From JAVVEG01 sp032251455 (GTDB taxonomy: Bacteria > Pseudomonadota > Gammaproteobacteria > Pseudomonadales > Pseudohongiellaceae), in NCBI GenBank assembly GCA_032251455.1, contig JAVVEG010000006.1, positions 62,001 through 126,000 of the forward strand: a stretch of 64,000 bases of DNA, given 5' to 3'. The notes under the pieces are model-generated. The model made no database searches. It was not told where the DNA came from and worked only from the letters and a program-made list of their open reading frames with translations. Of the stretch, positions 9,158 through 17,201 are shown piece by piece; positions within the stretch are counted from its first letter, which is position 1; every line of letters begins with the position of its first letter. The translations under genes and the position numbers were made by a program.

Positions 9158-10051
9158 CTATCTATTTTCGCCCGGCCGACGACTTCTGCCCATGAGCAAA
9201 CCAATTATCAAGCCAGCCAATACTCCACCAAACAGTCCCCCCACATGCGCAGCAGTAGCGATCCAGGACGAAGCAAACACCTCCATCAAGACCAAGGCCA
9301 GCAGAAAGAATCCAATCATGGCTGGAGGCAATCGCAGCCGATGCCCCGGGTTGAGTATCTGCCAGCTCCAGATGAATCCGAGCAAGCCATAAACAACACC
9401 AGACATGCCACCAAAATTATTTTGCCAGTTCATCAGAAACTGCACCGTATTGCTGCTGAACGCGAGGAAAAACAACAGCAACAGATATAACCAGAACGGC
9501 AGGCTTGATTCAATCATTCGCCCCAGATACCACAGCCAGAGCATATTGAAGACCAGATGGATAATCCCAAAGTGCAGCAAGGCAGGGCTGAATGTCTGCA
9601 GCAGAACACCAGGGCCATCAATCTGGGCGAGCAGAGCCAGTATGGCGGGAGTATTGCCATTGCCGGGAATGAAGGCCGGATAAAACAGTGCGGACACCGC
9701 TGACAAATCCGCCCCCCCTGCACTGATCAAGGCCACCAGCAGGCAGGCTGCCACCAGCAAAAGAGTCACTGGCGCGGTATAGATTGCACGCAACAAGGCA
9801 TTGAACAACTCCTTGAACGGCAGTATAGCCCTTAAGTCAGCACCCTGGGCACTTTGAGCCGCCGCCGGATAGCCAGAGTCCCGCCATGCAGCCATCAAAT
9901 CCTGCGCCAGCCTGGCTTCCTCAGGATAACGCACCCAGACAACCTGCTGGCCCGACTCTTCAGTGACATGGAAAGCTATTTGTCGAGCCTGTAGCTGGCG
10001 CAGGACAGGCCGCATATCCAGCGCAATATCTGCTTCCAGCGCTCTAATCAT
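9158..10051 (-). CDS. Rhomboid family intramembrane serine protease (GlpG-like)
   Basis: Polytopic inner-membrane serine protease that cleaves transmembrane helices. It has 297 aa: an N-terminal soluble part (about 1-85, resembling the GlpG cytoplasmic domain), then roughly six hydrophobic helices. The catalytic dyad is visible as Ser217 in GGMSGVVYG and His269 in AAHVGGLFGG. The helix-packing LVFNMLWLWYLGR and GxxxG-like patterns also fit GlpG. It overlaps the nadK 3' end by 8 bp, so translation is probably coupled. The physiological substrate cannot be read from the sequence. Confidence 0.88.
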   Translation of the reverse strand: MIRALEADIALDMRPVLRQLQARQIAFHVTEESGQQVVWVRYPEEARLAQDLMAAWRDSGYPAAAQSAQGADLRAILPFKELFNALLRAIYTAPVTLLLVAACLLVALISAGGADLSAVSALFYPAFIPGNGNTPAILALLAQIDGPGVLLQTFSPALLHFGIIHLVFNMLWLWYLGRMIESSLPFWLYLLLLFFLAFSSNTVQFLMNWQNNFGGMSGVVYGLLGFIWSWQILNPGHRLRLPPAMIGFFLLALVLMEVFASSWIATAAHVGGLFGGVLAGLIIGLLMGRSRRPGENR

Positions 10052-10934
10052 CGGCTTTGACCAGGCGGTTGCCCCAGCCCAGTTTGCTGCGACAGGTTTG
10101 GAAATAATTCTGGTCCAGCGGATGGATCAGGCGCAATTCGCCCTGTTTCCGCTTGATAATGATCTGATCTGCCGGCTCGGTGGTAAACATTACCACCCCA
10201 TCACAACTGATCTGTGGCATCAATGAGCGTTGCTTGACCACATTCACACGAATCGTGTTTTCTGCATCGACCACCAGTGGACGACTGCTCAGGGAATGAG
10301 GATACATCGGCACCAGCACCAGGGCGTTCAGGCTTGGGTGCATGATGGGTCCACCTGCGGAAAGTGCATAGGCAGTGGAGCCGGTCGGGGTGGCGACAAT
10401 CAGTCCATCCGATTCCTGGCTATTGACGAACTGGTCCGCAATGAACAATTCAAACTCGATCATCTGGGCGGCTGTGCCGGGGTGCAGAACAATGTCATTG
10501 AGCGCACAACCCCCAGTGATTATCCGGTCACCCCGACGCACTTCAAATTCGATCAGGAAACGGCTCTCCTCGCTGTACTCACCCCGCAAGACTTCTCCCA
10601 TGCGCTGCTCGATTTCCTCCGGCAGAATATCGGTGAGAAACCCCAGCCGTCCCCGGTTCACGCCAATCACCGGCACCCTGTGCGAGGCCAGGTCATGGGC
10701 CACATTCAGCATGCTGCCATCACCACCAACGACAACGACCAGATCATTTTCCGCACATAAACGCGCCCTTGGCATTACCTCAAGACCGTGATCCGGCATC
10801 ATTGTGGCCGTTTTTTCATCCAGGCGCACAGCAACCTGCTGTTCCTGCAGGAAGCTGCAAAGCCGTTGCAGCGACTCCTCCACGCCTTTGTGAGCAGTTC
10901 TGCCGACAAGGCCTATCTTCTTGAACTCTGACAT
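10044..10934 (-). CDS. nadK: NAD kinase
   Basis: ATP-dependent phosphorylation of NAD+ to NADP+ in the cytosol. It has 296 aa, typical of the proteobacterial enzyme. Family motifs: VVVGGDGSMLNVAHDL (GGDG), NRGRLGFLTD, and TGSTAYALSAGGPIMHP near the middle. It is the first gene of a minus-strand run (nadK-rhomboid-DUF1315-DUF2797-pepN) and has a candidate -10 element about 95 bp upstream. Confidence 0.96.
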   Translation of the reverse strand: MSEFKKIGLVGRTAHKGVEESLQRLCSFLQEQQVAVRLDEKTATMMPDHGLEVMPRARLCAENDLVVVVGGDGSMLNVAHDLASHRVPVIGVNRGRLGFLTDILPEEIEQRMGEVLRGEYSEESRFLIEFEVRRGDRIITGGCALNDIVLHPGTAAQMIEFELFIADQFVNSQESDGLIVATPTGSTAYALSAGGPIMHPSLNALVLVPMYPHSLSSRPLVVDAENTIRVNVVKQRSLMPQISCDGVVMFTTEPADQIIIKRKQGELRLIHPLDQNYFQTCRSKLGWGNRLVKADD

Positions 10935-11029
10935 GATTTTCCTGTGCTGATAAAGCCTGATCCAGATATTTAGGCCACTGGCAGTTTGTCTGGACAGGAC
11001 GACGGGACGATGGGGGCGAAGTATACCAC

Positions 11030-11035
11030 TAAGCA
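11030..11035 (-). promoter_or_regulatory. Candidate -10 box upstream of nadK
   Basis: TATACT on the minus strand lies in the 132-bp gap between nadK and the downstream end of the metalloprotease gene. It has no convincing -35 element. It is the only promoter-like element I see for the nadK run. Confidence 0.4.
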
Positions 11036-11066
11036 GCCTCGGAATAAGTCACGGTACCGGCAGATA

Positions 11067-13370
11067 TCAGGGGGCCGGATCAATGGACAGCTGCAGGGGT
11101 TGCTCGGTGTAAATCAGATCCATATTGTCGGCAACCCGATAGGCCACGAACAGGCTCAGGCGCTCACCGACCAACCCCGTATCAACAAGCAACCCCTTGA
11201 TGGCAGTGACAGACTCCACCGGCGCCAGAATGCCTTTGCCAGCAAAGGGATGCAGTGCAGCCAGATCGTTATCCCAGGGCAGGAGTTCGCCCGTCGCCGT
11301 CAACTGCAGCAAGTTGCCCCCTGCCGTAATTGCCAGCACATAGATATACCCGGGCTTGCCCACATCGGCAGAATCTATTTTCAGCGCAGCGGTAATATCC
11401 AGCACCTGCCCAGGGTGCACCCTGTCGACAAAGCTCAAACCATTATCCACACTGGCAGCAATCGCTATCTGCGCATCGGTGTCGAGGCCGCTGAGTCGCC
11501 CGGTAGTACGTTGCACAGGGTCCGGCAACCGAGCAGGGAAATAGGCGGCAATCTGATGCCTGACCAGGTTCATCACCTGCACGGCATCAGCGCCGGCCTC
11601 GGTATCTGTGCGATCGATGCCACAGGGATCGCCCAGACAATCCAGTGCCGGACTTGAAAACAGTGGCAAACGAATATCGGTATTGAACACTCCAGGAAAG
11701 GCCATGACCGTCACAAAGCGGGAATCCAGTCCGTAGCCTGTAGCCCAGGGCAAAGTCCCTCCACTGCCATCCTCCCGGCGTGAATGGGTCAATCCCATGG
11801 AATGGCCCAGCTCATGCGCCAAAGCGGCAGTGACCGGGCAGTCGATAGCCACAATCGAGTAGGCATAGTCCTTCTCATTGCTGGAACTGAAATCACCCAG
11901 GCTGTCACGACCACCCAGATTGGCCAGCCCGCACCGGTCCGGTTCATTGCCCTGGGGACGGAACAGTACCACCAGGTCGGCCCCGAAACGGGCACGCAGC
12001 TCATTCACTTTGGCGAAGGCCGGGTGTGTTTTAAAGGTGAGTGCTTCCAGAGCAGTGTCCATGTCTTCAGTCTGAGGAAAATCAACCTGACCATGAAACA
12101 CCGGACGCAGGCGGATGCGGACTCCGCTTTCACGATAGATATGGTTGGCAACGCTGACCAGCTGGTTGATCTTTGTCTCCAGTTGCGCCCCATGCAAGGC
12201 ACGGCTTGCCGGGGTGAACAAGGCCATGAGATCGATCACCGTCACGTCGTCGACAACGGACTGTGACAGTAGCGGATCAGTGCCCAGCAATTGCTCATTG
12301 AAGTCACTGACCCCGTCAGCATCAGCATCAATCTGAACATCATCGACCACTCTTAACCAGACATCATCCCGCAAGGCGCCAATGATTGCCGTGGATGCTA
12401 TCCAGGGTTTGCTGCTGTTTGTACTGCGCACGCTGTAGCTGAAAGTCTTGCTTGCTCCTGGGCTGAAATCACCCAGACGACAATTGAGGATATCCCGGCC
12501 TTGCGCGGCGATGCTCAGACGGCGACAGGCCTGAGACATGGCCAGCAATTCGGTATTGTCCAGGGCAAAATGTATATCCAGTTCCAGATTCTTGTGATTT
12601 TCCTGGCTGGTATTGCGGACACGCAGCTCCACCGTAACGGTTTCCCCGGCGATAAGGCTGCGCTTGCTGAAAAACTGTTGCACCTCGAAATTATTGCTGT
12701 TGATGCCAGCCGTGCTTGCTGCGAACACCTCCTTCTGCCCCACAGGATCAGTTTTCGCGGACTCATTCTGCAATTGCAAAGGCAGGCTCTGTGGACTGAA
12801 CTCAGGAGCACGTGGAATGACATAATCCTGTTTCCAGTTGCGAACCGGAATCAGCGTCTGATACAACCAGCCCTGCAGAAACGTTGACCCTGGAACCCTG
12901 TTGAGCAGTAATTGCCAACTGTCCTGTTCGCCATTGAGCTGGGCAAAAACCGCCTCTGTGCCCGCGGTTATGATCAGCGGGTAGCGCACGCCCAATCCTT
13001 CCAGGTGTGCTGTCAGCGTCCGGTCACCATTGATATAGGAGGACTCACTGCTGATGATCGCCACCAGTTCCTCGGCTGTTTCTGCGCTGGTGCCCAATCT
13101 GATGCTGAAACGCTCACCAACATTCAACGCAGCCAGCACCTCGGCATCCAGCAGCACAGCCCGGGCCTCGATGCTGGCTTCAGGCAGGACAGGCCAGTTC
13201 GCATCTGCTTCTACCTGCTGCAACAGTACCGGGAAGGCACCTGCACCACCTGCACCTGCACCTGCACCTGCACCTACATCCACATCCGCATGCACCTGGC
13301 TGGCCATGAGCCCGCCGCGTACGCTAAGCAGCGCAAGAATCAGACATGTCAAAATCAGTTTGGTCCGCAT
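11067..13370 (-). CDS. Secreted zinc metalloprotease, reprolysin/M12-like
   Basis: Predicted exported metallopeptidase of about 767 aa. From the ATG at 13370 the protein begins with a signal peptide (MRTKLILTCLILALLSVRGG), then an Ala-Gly repeat tract, then a region with beta-rich modules. One of these (SKRSLIAGETVTVELRVRNTS) resembles a DUF11/CARDB-type surface module. The zinc signature HELGHSMGLTH (519-529) gives the HExxHxxGxxH ligands of metzincins, with an upstream DLMALFTPASR segment that in this group starts the catalytic domain. An EF-hand-like Asp-rich stretch (DADADGVSDFNEQLLGTDP) precedes the domain and resembles calcium-binding thrombospondin type 3-like spacers. The C-terminus is beta-rich. 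An earlier ATG at 13403 is possible. The substrate is unknown; nutrition or surface remodelling is inference. Confidence 0.8.
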   Translation of the reverse strand: MRTKLILTCLILALLSVRGGLMASQVHADVDVGAGAGAGAGGAGAFPVLLQQVEADANWPVLPEASIEARAVLLDAEVLAALNVGERFSIRLGTSAETAEELVAIISSESSYINGDRTLTAHLEGLGVRYPLIITAGTEAVFAQLNGEQDSWQLLLNRVPGSTFLQGWLYQTLIPVRNWKQDYVIPRAPEFSPQSLPLQLQNESAKTDPVGQKEVFAASTAGINSNNFEVQQFFSKRSLIAGETVTVELRVRNTSQENHKNLELDIHFALDNTELLAMSQACRRLSIAAQGRDILNCRLGDFSPGASKTFSYSVRSTNSSKPWIASTAIIGALRDDVWLRVVDDVQIDADADGVSDFNEQLLGTDPLLSQSVVDDVTVIDLMALFTPASRALHGAQLETKINQLVSVANHIYRESGVRIRLRPVFHGQVDFPQTEDMDTALEALTFKTHPAFAKVNELRARFGADLVVLFRPQGNEPDRCGLANLGGRDSLGDFSSSNEKDYAYSIVAIDCPVTAALAHELGHSMGLTHSRREDGSGGTLPWATGYGLDSRFVTVMAFPGVFNTDIRLPLFSSPALDCLGDPCGIDRTDTEAGADAVQVMNLVRHQIAAYFPARLPDPVQRTTGRLSGLDTDAQIAIAASVDNGLSFVDRVHPGQVLDITAALKIDSADVGKPGYIYVLAITAGGNLLQLTATGELLPWDNDLAALHPFAGKGILAPVESVTAIKGLLVDTGLVGERLSLFVAYRVADNMDLIYTEQPLQLSIDPAP
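13250..13273. repeat. CTGCAC hexanucleotide microsatellite
   Basis: Four perfect CTGCAC units, preceded by an interrupted copy, code for the Ala-Gly alternation just after the signal peptide of the metalloprotease. Because the unit is 6 bp, slippage would change linker length by two residues without breaking the frame. Confidence 0.8.
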
Positions 13371-13441
13371 GCTTCGCTCTGGCCCTGTTTCCGAGTGAAT
13401 CATCAGGTCGGCAGCCTATCATGTGGGAATTATTACCACAA

Positions 13442-14374
13442 TCAGGGCTTTTCACCAATAATCCCGCCACTGTGAATAACAATGACCTCACTCTTTGCAT
13501 CAATACGACCCTGTTCCATCAATGCGCAGACCGCCTTGAACAGTTTCCCGGTATAGACCGGTTCCAGCGGAATCGTCGTTGCTGCACTGAACGAGGCCAT
13601 AAACCGGGTCAACTCAGGCCTTACCCGCGCATAACCACCACCATGAAACTCGTCGGCCAGAAACCAGTCAAGTTTGGCCAGGGTCTTAGCCGAAAAGCCA
13701 TACTCCAGCAAACTGTCCTGCACATTGGCAGTCAGATAAGCCCCTCCTTTCAGCACCGGAACCCCAATCAGGCGTACAGCTGCCGACAACCCTCTGTTGA
13801 GAACGCCTGCCAGCAATCCGGCAAGCGTAGTTCCAGTACCACAGGCTACCACCAGGCAATACTTGCGCTGCCCCAGCTCATCCCAGGGAATCAGGTCAAT
13901 GATTTCGGTACACCCCTGCAATCCGGCTGCATTGCTGCCACCTTCGGGAACAAGATAAAAATCACCATAATGTTGCCTGAGTTCGGTCAGGAAGGTGGGA
14001 GTGTGTTTCAGGCGATAACTGCTGCGGCTTACCGGGTGCAGCAGCATGCCATTGTCAGTGGCACAGCGCAGAACCGGGTTGAGTGGATCGGTCAGCTCTC
14101 CACGGACCACGCCAATGCTGTTGAAGCCTTCGGCACGGGCTGCTGCGGCCAGGGCATACAGGTGGTTGGACCAGGCGCCACCAAAGCTGAGCAGAGTCTG
14201 TTGCCCCTGGGTTCGGGCCTGCTGCAGATTATATTTGAGCTTGAACCACTTGTTGCCGGAAACCAGGGGATTGATCTGATCCAGGCGCAATACCTGCAGA
14301 CGAATCGGGTCTTGACCCGGCGGCGTATATTCCACCCTTTGCAGAGGCGGTTGGAGCAGGTTCAGAGGCGGCAT
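13442..14374 (-). CDS. PLP-dependent enzyme, D-cysteine desulfhydrase / ACC deaminase family
   Basis: Fold-type II pyridoxal-phosphate enzyme. The N-terminal motif SGNKWFKLKYN places the Schiff-base lysine (about Lys42), followed by the LLSFGGAWSNHLYALAAAA segment with the SNH active-site signature, and a glycine-rich phosphate loop (ACGTGTTLAGLLAG). It has about 310 aa. Members degrade D-cysteine to pyruvate, H2S and ammonia, or deaminate 1-aminocyclopropane-1-carboxylate, and I cannot decide between these by eye. The start at 14374 is preferred because GGAG precedes it; a GTG at 14395 is an alternative. It lies between the metalloprotease gene and the tRNA-Asp gene on the same strand. Confidence 0.85.
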   Translation of the reverse strand: MPPLNLLQPPLQRVEYTPPGQDPIRLQVLRLDQINPLVSGNKWFKLKYNLQQARTQGQQTLLSFGGAWSNHLYALAAAARAEGFNSIGVVRGELTDPLNPVLRCATDNGMLLHPVSRSSYRLKHTPTFLTELRQHYGDFYLVPEGGSNAAGLQGCTEIIDLIPWDELGQRKYCLVVACGTGTTLAGLLAGVLNRGLSAAVRLIGVPVLKGGAYLTANVQDSLLEYGFSAKTLAKLDWFLADEFHGGGYARVRPELTRFMASFSAATTIPLEPVYTGKLFKAVCALMEQGRIDAKSEVIVIHSGGIIGEKP

Positions 14375-14420
14375 CAAGGTACGGCTCCAGAGCACAGTTA
14401 CTGAGCAGTATTGCTTATGA

Positions 14421-14450
14421 CAGGGAAACAGGGCAGGGAAACAGGACAGG
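14421..14450. repeat. 13-bp tandem repeat between tRNA-Asp and the PLP enzyme gene
   Basis: Two 13-bp units, CAGGGAAACAGGG and CAGGGAAACAGGA, and a partial third (CAGG) lie in the 3' trailer of the tRNA transcript. They differ at one position. Confidence 0.7.
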
Positions 14451-14466
14451 AATGGAAAAGGCGTAG

Positions 14467-14543
14467 TGGCGGACCGGACGGGACTCGAACCCGCGACCTC
14501 CGGCGTGACAGGCCGGCATTCTAACCGGCTGAACTACCGGTCC
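14467..14543 (-). tRNA. tRNA-Asp (GUC)
   Basis: A 77-nt cloverleaf with a 7-bp acceptor stem GGACCGG / CCGGTCC, anticodon loop CCTGTCACG (anticodon GTC), TTCGAGTCC T-loop and encoded CCA. It is the second gene of a two-tRNA unit after tRNA-Val. GUC-anticodon tRNAs carry queuosine at position 34, and three queuosine-precursor genes lie in this window. Confidence 0.97.
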
Positions 14544-14628
14544 ACGAAAATGACTACACTTTTTATAGCTTGAAAATCTTATAACTTGAAAGCACGCTTC
14601 CGTGCTCACCACCCAGCAGTCACCCAAC

Positions 14629-14704
14629 TGGTGGGTGGTGAGGGATTTGAACCCCCGACATTCGCCTTGTAAGGGCGACGCTCTACCAACTGAGCTAACC
14701 ACCC
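14629..14704 (-). tRNA. tRNA-Val (UAC)
   Basis: A 76-nt cloverleaf: acceptor GGGTGGT / ACCACCC, anticodon TAC in CCTTACAAGG, T-loop TTCAAATCC, encoded CCA. It is promoter-proximal in the tRNA-Val/tRNA-Asp unit. The 85-nt spacer to tRNA-Asp holds a small perfect hairpin (AGCACG / CGTGCT, 14591-14606), a plausible processing site. Confidence 0.97.
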
Positions 14705-14723
14705 GATGTGCTAAGTGACGCGC

Positions 14724-14751
14724 ATTGTACCGACTTGAGCTGTCATGTCAA
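14724..14751 (-). promoter_or_regulatory. Sigma-70 promoter of the tRNA-Val/tRNA-Asp unit
   Basis: On the minus strand a perfect -35 TTGACA (14751-14746) and -10 TACAAT (14729-14724) are separated by 16 bp and followed by a GC-rich discriminator (GCGCG). That is the layout of stable-RNA promoters under growth-rate and stringent control. Confidence 0.85.
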
Positions 14752-14866
14752 TAAAATTTCCCCTTCCCAAGCCCTTTCCCCAGCCCCTTTCACCAACTAT
14801 ACATTTTCTCTGGCTGGCGGTAGTATGTGCCGCCTCATCAGTAGAGAAACCACAAGCCAGAGTGCC

Positions 14867-15223
14867 ATGGAGATTTTCAAGGAATTCAGTTTCGAAGCGG
14901 CTCATCGCTTGCCCCATGTGCCAGCCGGACACAAATGCGCCCGGTTGCATGGCCATTCTTTTCAGGTGCGAATAGTCATCAGCGGACAACCGGGCCTGAA
15001 CAGTGGCTGGATCATGGACTTCGGTGACATCAAACAGGCCTGCAAACCTGTTCTGGAACAACTTGATCACTATTACCTGAACGATATCGATGGCCTGGAA
15101 AACCCCACCAGCGAGAACATAGCCCTGTGGATATGGCGCCATCTGAAACCCACGCTGCCGCAGCTGCACCGCATAGAAATTCGGGAAACCTGTACCAGTG
15201 GTTGCAGCTACAGCGGTGACTGA
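14867..15223 (+). CDS. queD: 6-carboxy-5,6,7,8-tetrahydropterin synthase QueD
   Basis: Second step of queuosine/7-deazaguanine synthesis: dihydroneopterin triphosphate to 6-carboxytetrahydropterin. It has 118 aa. The zinc-binding and catalytic signature is intact: EAAHRLPHVPAGHKCARLHGHSF supplies the three His ligands and the catalytic Cys, WIMDFGDIK follows, LDHYYLND holds the second catalytic His, and the C-terminus has IEIRETCTSG. The start at 14867 (MEIFKEFSFEAAH) gives the normal family N-terminus; a longer in-frame extension upstream overlaps the tRNA promoter region and is unlikely. It is divergent from the tRNA-Val/tRNA-Asp unit. Confidence 0.95.
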   Translation: MEIFKEFSFEAAHRLPHVPAGHKCARLHGHSFQVRIVISGQPGLNSGWIMDFGDIKQACKPVLEQLDHYYLNDIDGLENPTSENIALWIWRHLKPTLPQLHRIEIRETCTSGCSYSGD

Positions 15224-15260
15224 AGCCACAGTGGCAACCGAAGCGGCAGCGGCAACTGGA

Positions 15261-16493
15261 TCAGCCTGTTTCCTGTACAGACAGGGGCTGCGACTCATCG
15301 GCAAACCTCGCCGACAGGGCTGCACCACTTTGCAGCAACTGCTTGCACACCATGAACTCTCGGGCCCGGTTGATACAGTCCGCTGCTATCAGCCGCCCCT
15401 CGCGTCCGTAGAATACGCTAAAGCCTGCAGCGTCGCTCTGCCCGGGTTCTCCCCGCAACAGGACGGCATCATAGCCCTCGCTCAAACCCACTGACTGCAA
15501 TTTGGCGGCATATTGATCTGACCAGAACCAGGGCTGGGCGTGGTAGGGTTGAGATTTTCCGCAGATGCTGGCGGCTGCTGTACGGGCCTGATCATTGGCA
15601 TTCTGCACGGATTCCAATCGTATTCTGCGACCATACAGTGCGCTGGGGTGAGAGGTACAATCGCCGGCTGCAAAAATATCCGGATCACTGGTTTGGGCAA
15701 ACTCATCCACTGCAATACCGTTATCAATTTGCAAGCCGCAGGCTGCAGCCAAACCAGTCCGGGGCCGCACACCCACACCAATGATGACCAGATCAGCCGG
15801 ATATTGACTACCATCAGCACAAAGCACCCGTTCAGCCCTGCCGGCGCCACTGATACCTGTCACCTCGGCCTGACAGACGATATTGACACCATGGCTACGA
15901 TGCAGGGCCGTAAACCAGGCAGCAATCTCCTCACCGGTCACCCGTTGCAAGACACGTTGCTCGCGCTCCAGCACGGTGACCTCAAGACCATGCTGGTTGA
16001 GAACGGCGGCTGTTTCCAAACCGATATATCCCGCGCCTATGATGACCGCTTTTTGTCCCGCACTCAGCCGTTTGCGAATGGCCAGGGCATCATCGGCAGT
16101 ACGCAGGTAGAACACATTGTCCAGCCCCTCGCCCAGCGGCAGAGTGATGAGCTGCGCACCGGTACACAGTGCCAGGCGATCATAGGCCAGCAATTCCCCA
16201 TTTTCGAGTTCCACCAGATGCTGGGCCCGATGAATCGCCGTGACTCGTTCGCCCGGGCGGAATTCAATCTGGTTGTTGGCATACATCGCGGCCGGACGCA
16301 ACAGAACATCTTCCAGTTGCTTGTCGCCAGCAAGCACTGCCTTGGATAGAGGCGGACGATGGTAAGGCAGATGCCTCTCCTCCCCAACAAGCGTGATACT
16401 GCCCTGCCAGCCTTCCTTGCGTAATTGCAGGGCCAGCTGCGAGCCAGCATGGCTGGCACCGATGATCAAGCAGGATTGGGTTGTCGCATTCAT
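15261..16493 (-). CDS. FAD-dependent ferredoxin/rubredoxin reductase-like protein
   Basis: NAD(P)H-dependent flavoprotein of the class that reduces ferredoxins or rubredoxins. It has about 410 aa. An FAD-binding motif, CLIIGASHAGSQLALQLRK, lies at the N-terminus, with the second Rossmann motif VIIGAGYIGLETAAVL mid-protein and a third flavin segment FAAGDCTSHP. LPYHRPPLSK is typical of the oxygenase-coupled ferredoxin reductase family, and the C-terminal domain matches it. The start at 16493 begins 2 nt after the ung stop. An earlier in-frame start at 16514 would overlap ung. No partner ferredoxin or oxygenase is adjacent, so the electron acceptor is unknown. Confidence 0.85.
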   Translation of the reverse strand: MNATTQSCLIIGASHAGSQLALQLRKEGWQGSITLVGEERHLPYHRPPLSKAVLAGDKQLEDVLLRPAAMYANNQIEFRPGERVTAIHRAQHLVELENGELLAYDRLALCTGAQLITLPLGEGLDNVFYLRTADDALAIRKRLSAGQKAVIIGAGYIGLETAAVLNQHGLEVTVLEREQRVLQRVTGEEIAAWFTALHRSHGVNIVCQAEVTGISGAGRAERVLCADGSQYPADLVIIGVGVRPRTGLAAACGLQIDNGIAVDEFAQTSDPDIFAAGDCTSHPSALYGRRIRLESVQNANDQARTAAASICGKSQPYHAQPWFWSDQYAAKLQSVGLSEGYDAVLLRGEPGQSDAAGFSVFYGREGRLIAADCINRAREFMVCKQLLQSGAALSARFADESQPLSVQETG

Positions 16494-16495
16494 GT

Positions 16496-17185
16496 TCAAA
16501 GCCTGGGGAACCAATCGACAGGTTCCTGTCCATGTGTTTGCAGATAGGTGTTGGTGCGCGAAAAATGCTGGTTGCCAAAAAACCCGCGGCTGGCTGATAA
16601 AGGGGATGGATGCGGGGATGTAAGCACCAGATGTCTTTTTCTGTCGATGAAGGCCCCTTTTTTCTGTGCATAACTGCCCCAGAGCATAAATACCAGATGC
16701 TCACGCTTTTCATTCAGCACAGCGATGACTTTATCAGTGAATATTTCCCAGCCCTTGCCCTGATGCGACGCGGCCTTGCCAGCCTCAACCGTCAGTACGG
16801 AATTGAGTAATAAAACCCCCTGCTCCGCCCAGGACTGCAAAAAACCATGCTGGGGAATGGGCAAACCCAGGTCCGCGGAGATTTCCTTGTAGATATTTCT
16901 CAGTGAAGGCGGAATCTCGACACCGGGCTTGACCGAGAAACACAGGCCATGAGCCTGCCCCGGACCGTGATAGGGGTCTTGACCAAGAATCACCACACGC
17001 ACCTGCTCGAAAGGAGTTGAATCCAGCGCGGAAAAAATCTGGCCACCAGCCGGATAAATGGTTTTGCCTTTGTGCTTCTGATCCAGCAGAAAATTTTTCA
17101 GCGACTGCATATACGCTTGCTCAAACTCCTCCAGCAGGTACTGCTTCCAGGAATCATGCAATCGCAGTGCAGCCTCGCTCATCAT
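16496..17185 (-). CDS. ung: Uracil-DNA glycosylase
   Basis: Excises uracil from DNA as the first step of base-excision repair. It has about 229 aa. Family-1 motifs: VILGQDPYHGPGQAHG (catalytic Asp and the water-activating loop), LLLNSVLTVE, and LTSPHPSPLSASRGF with the catalytic His. The start at 17185 (MMSEAALRLHDSW) has GGGAG about 7 nt upstream; the longer reading from 17266 overlaps lysS. It sits between lysS and the flavoprotein gene on the same strand. Confidence 0.96.
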   Translation of the reverse strand: MMSEAALRLHDSWKQYLLEEFEQAYMQSLKNFLLDQKHKGKTIYPAGGQIFSALDSTPFEQVRVVILGQDPYHGPGQAHGLCFSVKPGVEIPPSLRNIYKEISADLGLPIPQHGFLQSWAEQGVLLLNSVLTVEAGKAASHQGKGWEIFTDKVIAVLNEKREHLVFMLWGSYAQKKGAFIDRKRHLVLTSPHPSPLSASRGFFGNQHFSRTNTYLQTHGQEPVDWFPRL

Positions 17186-17201
17186 TCCGCTCCCAAAGGT
17201 C

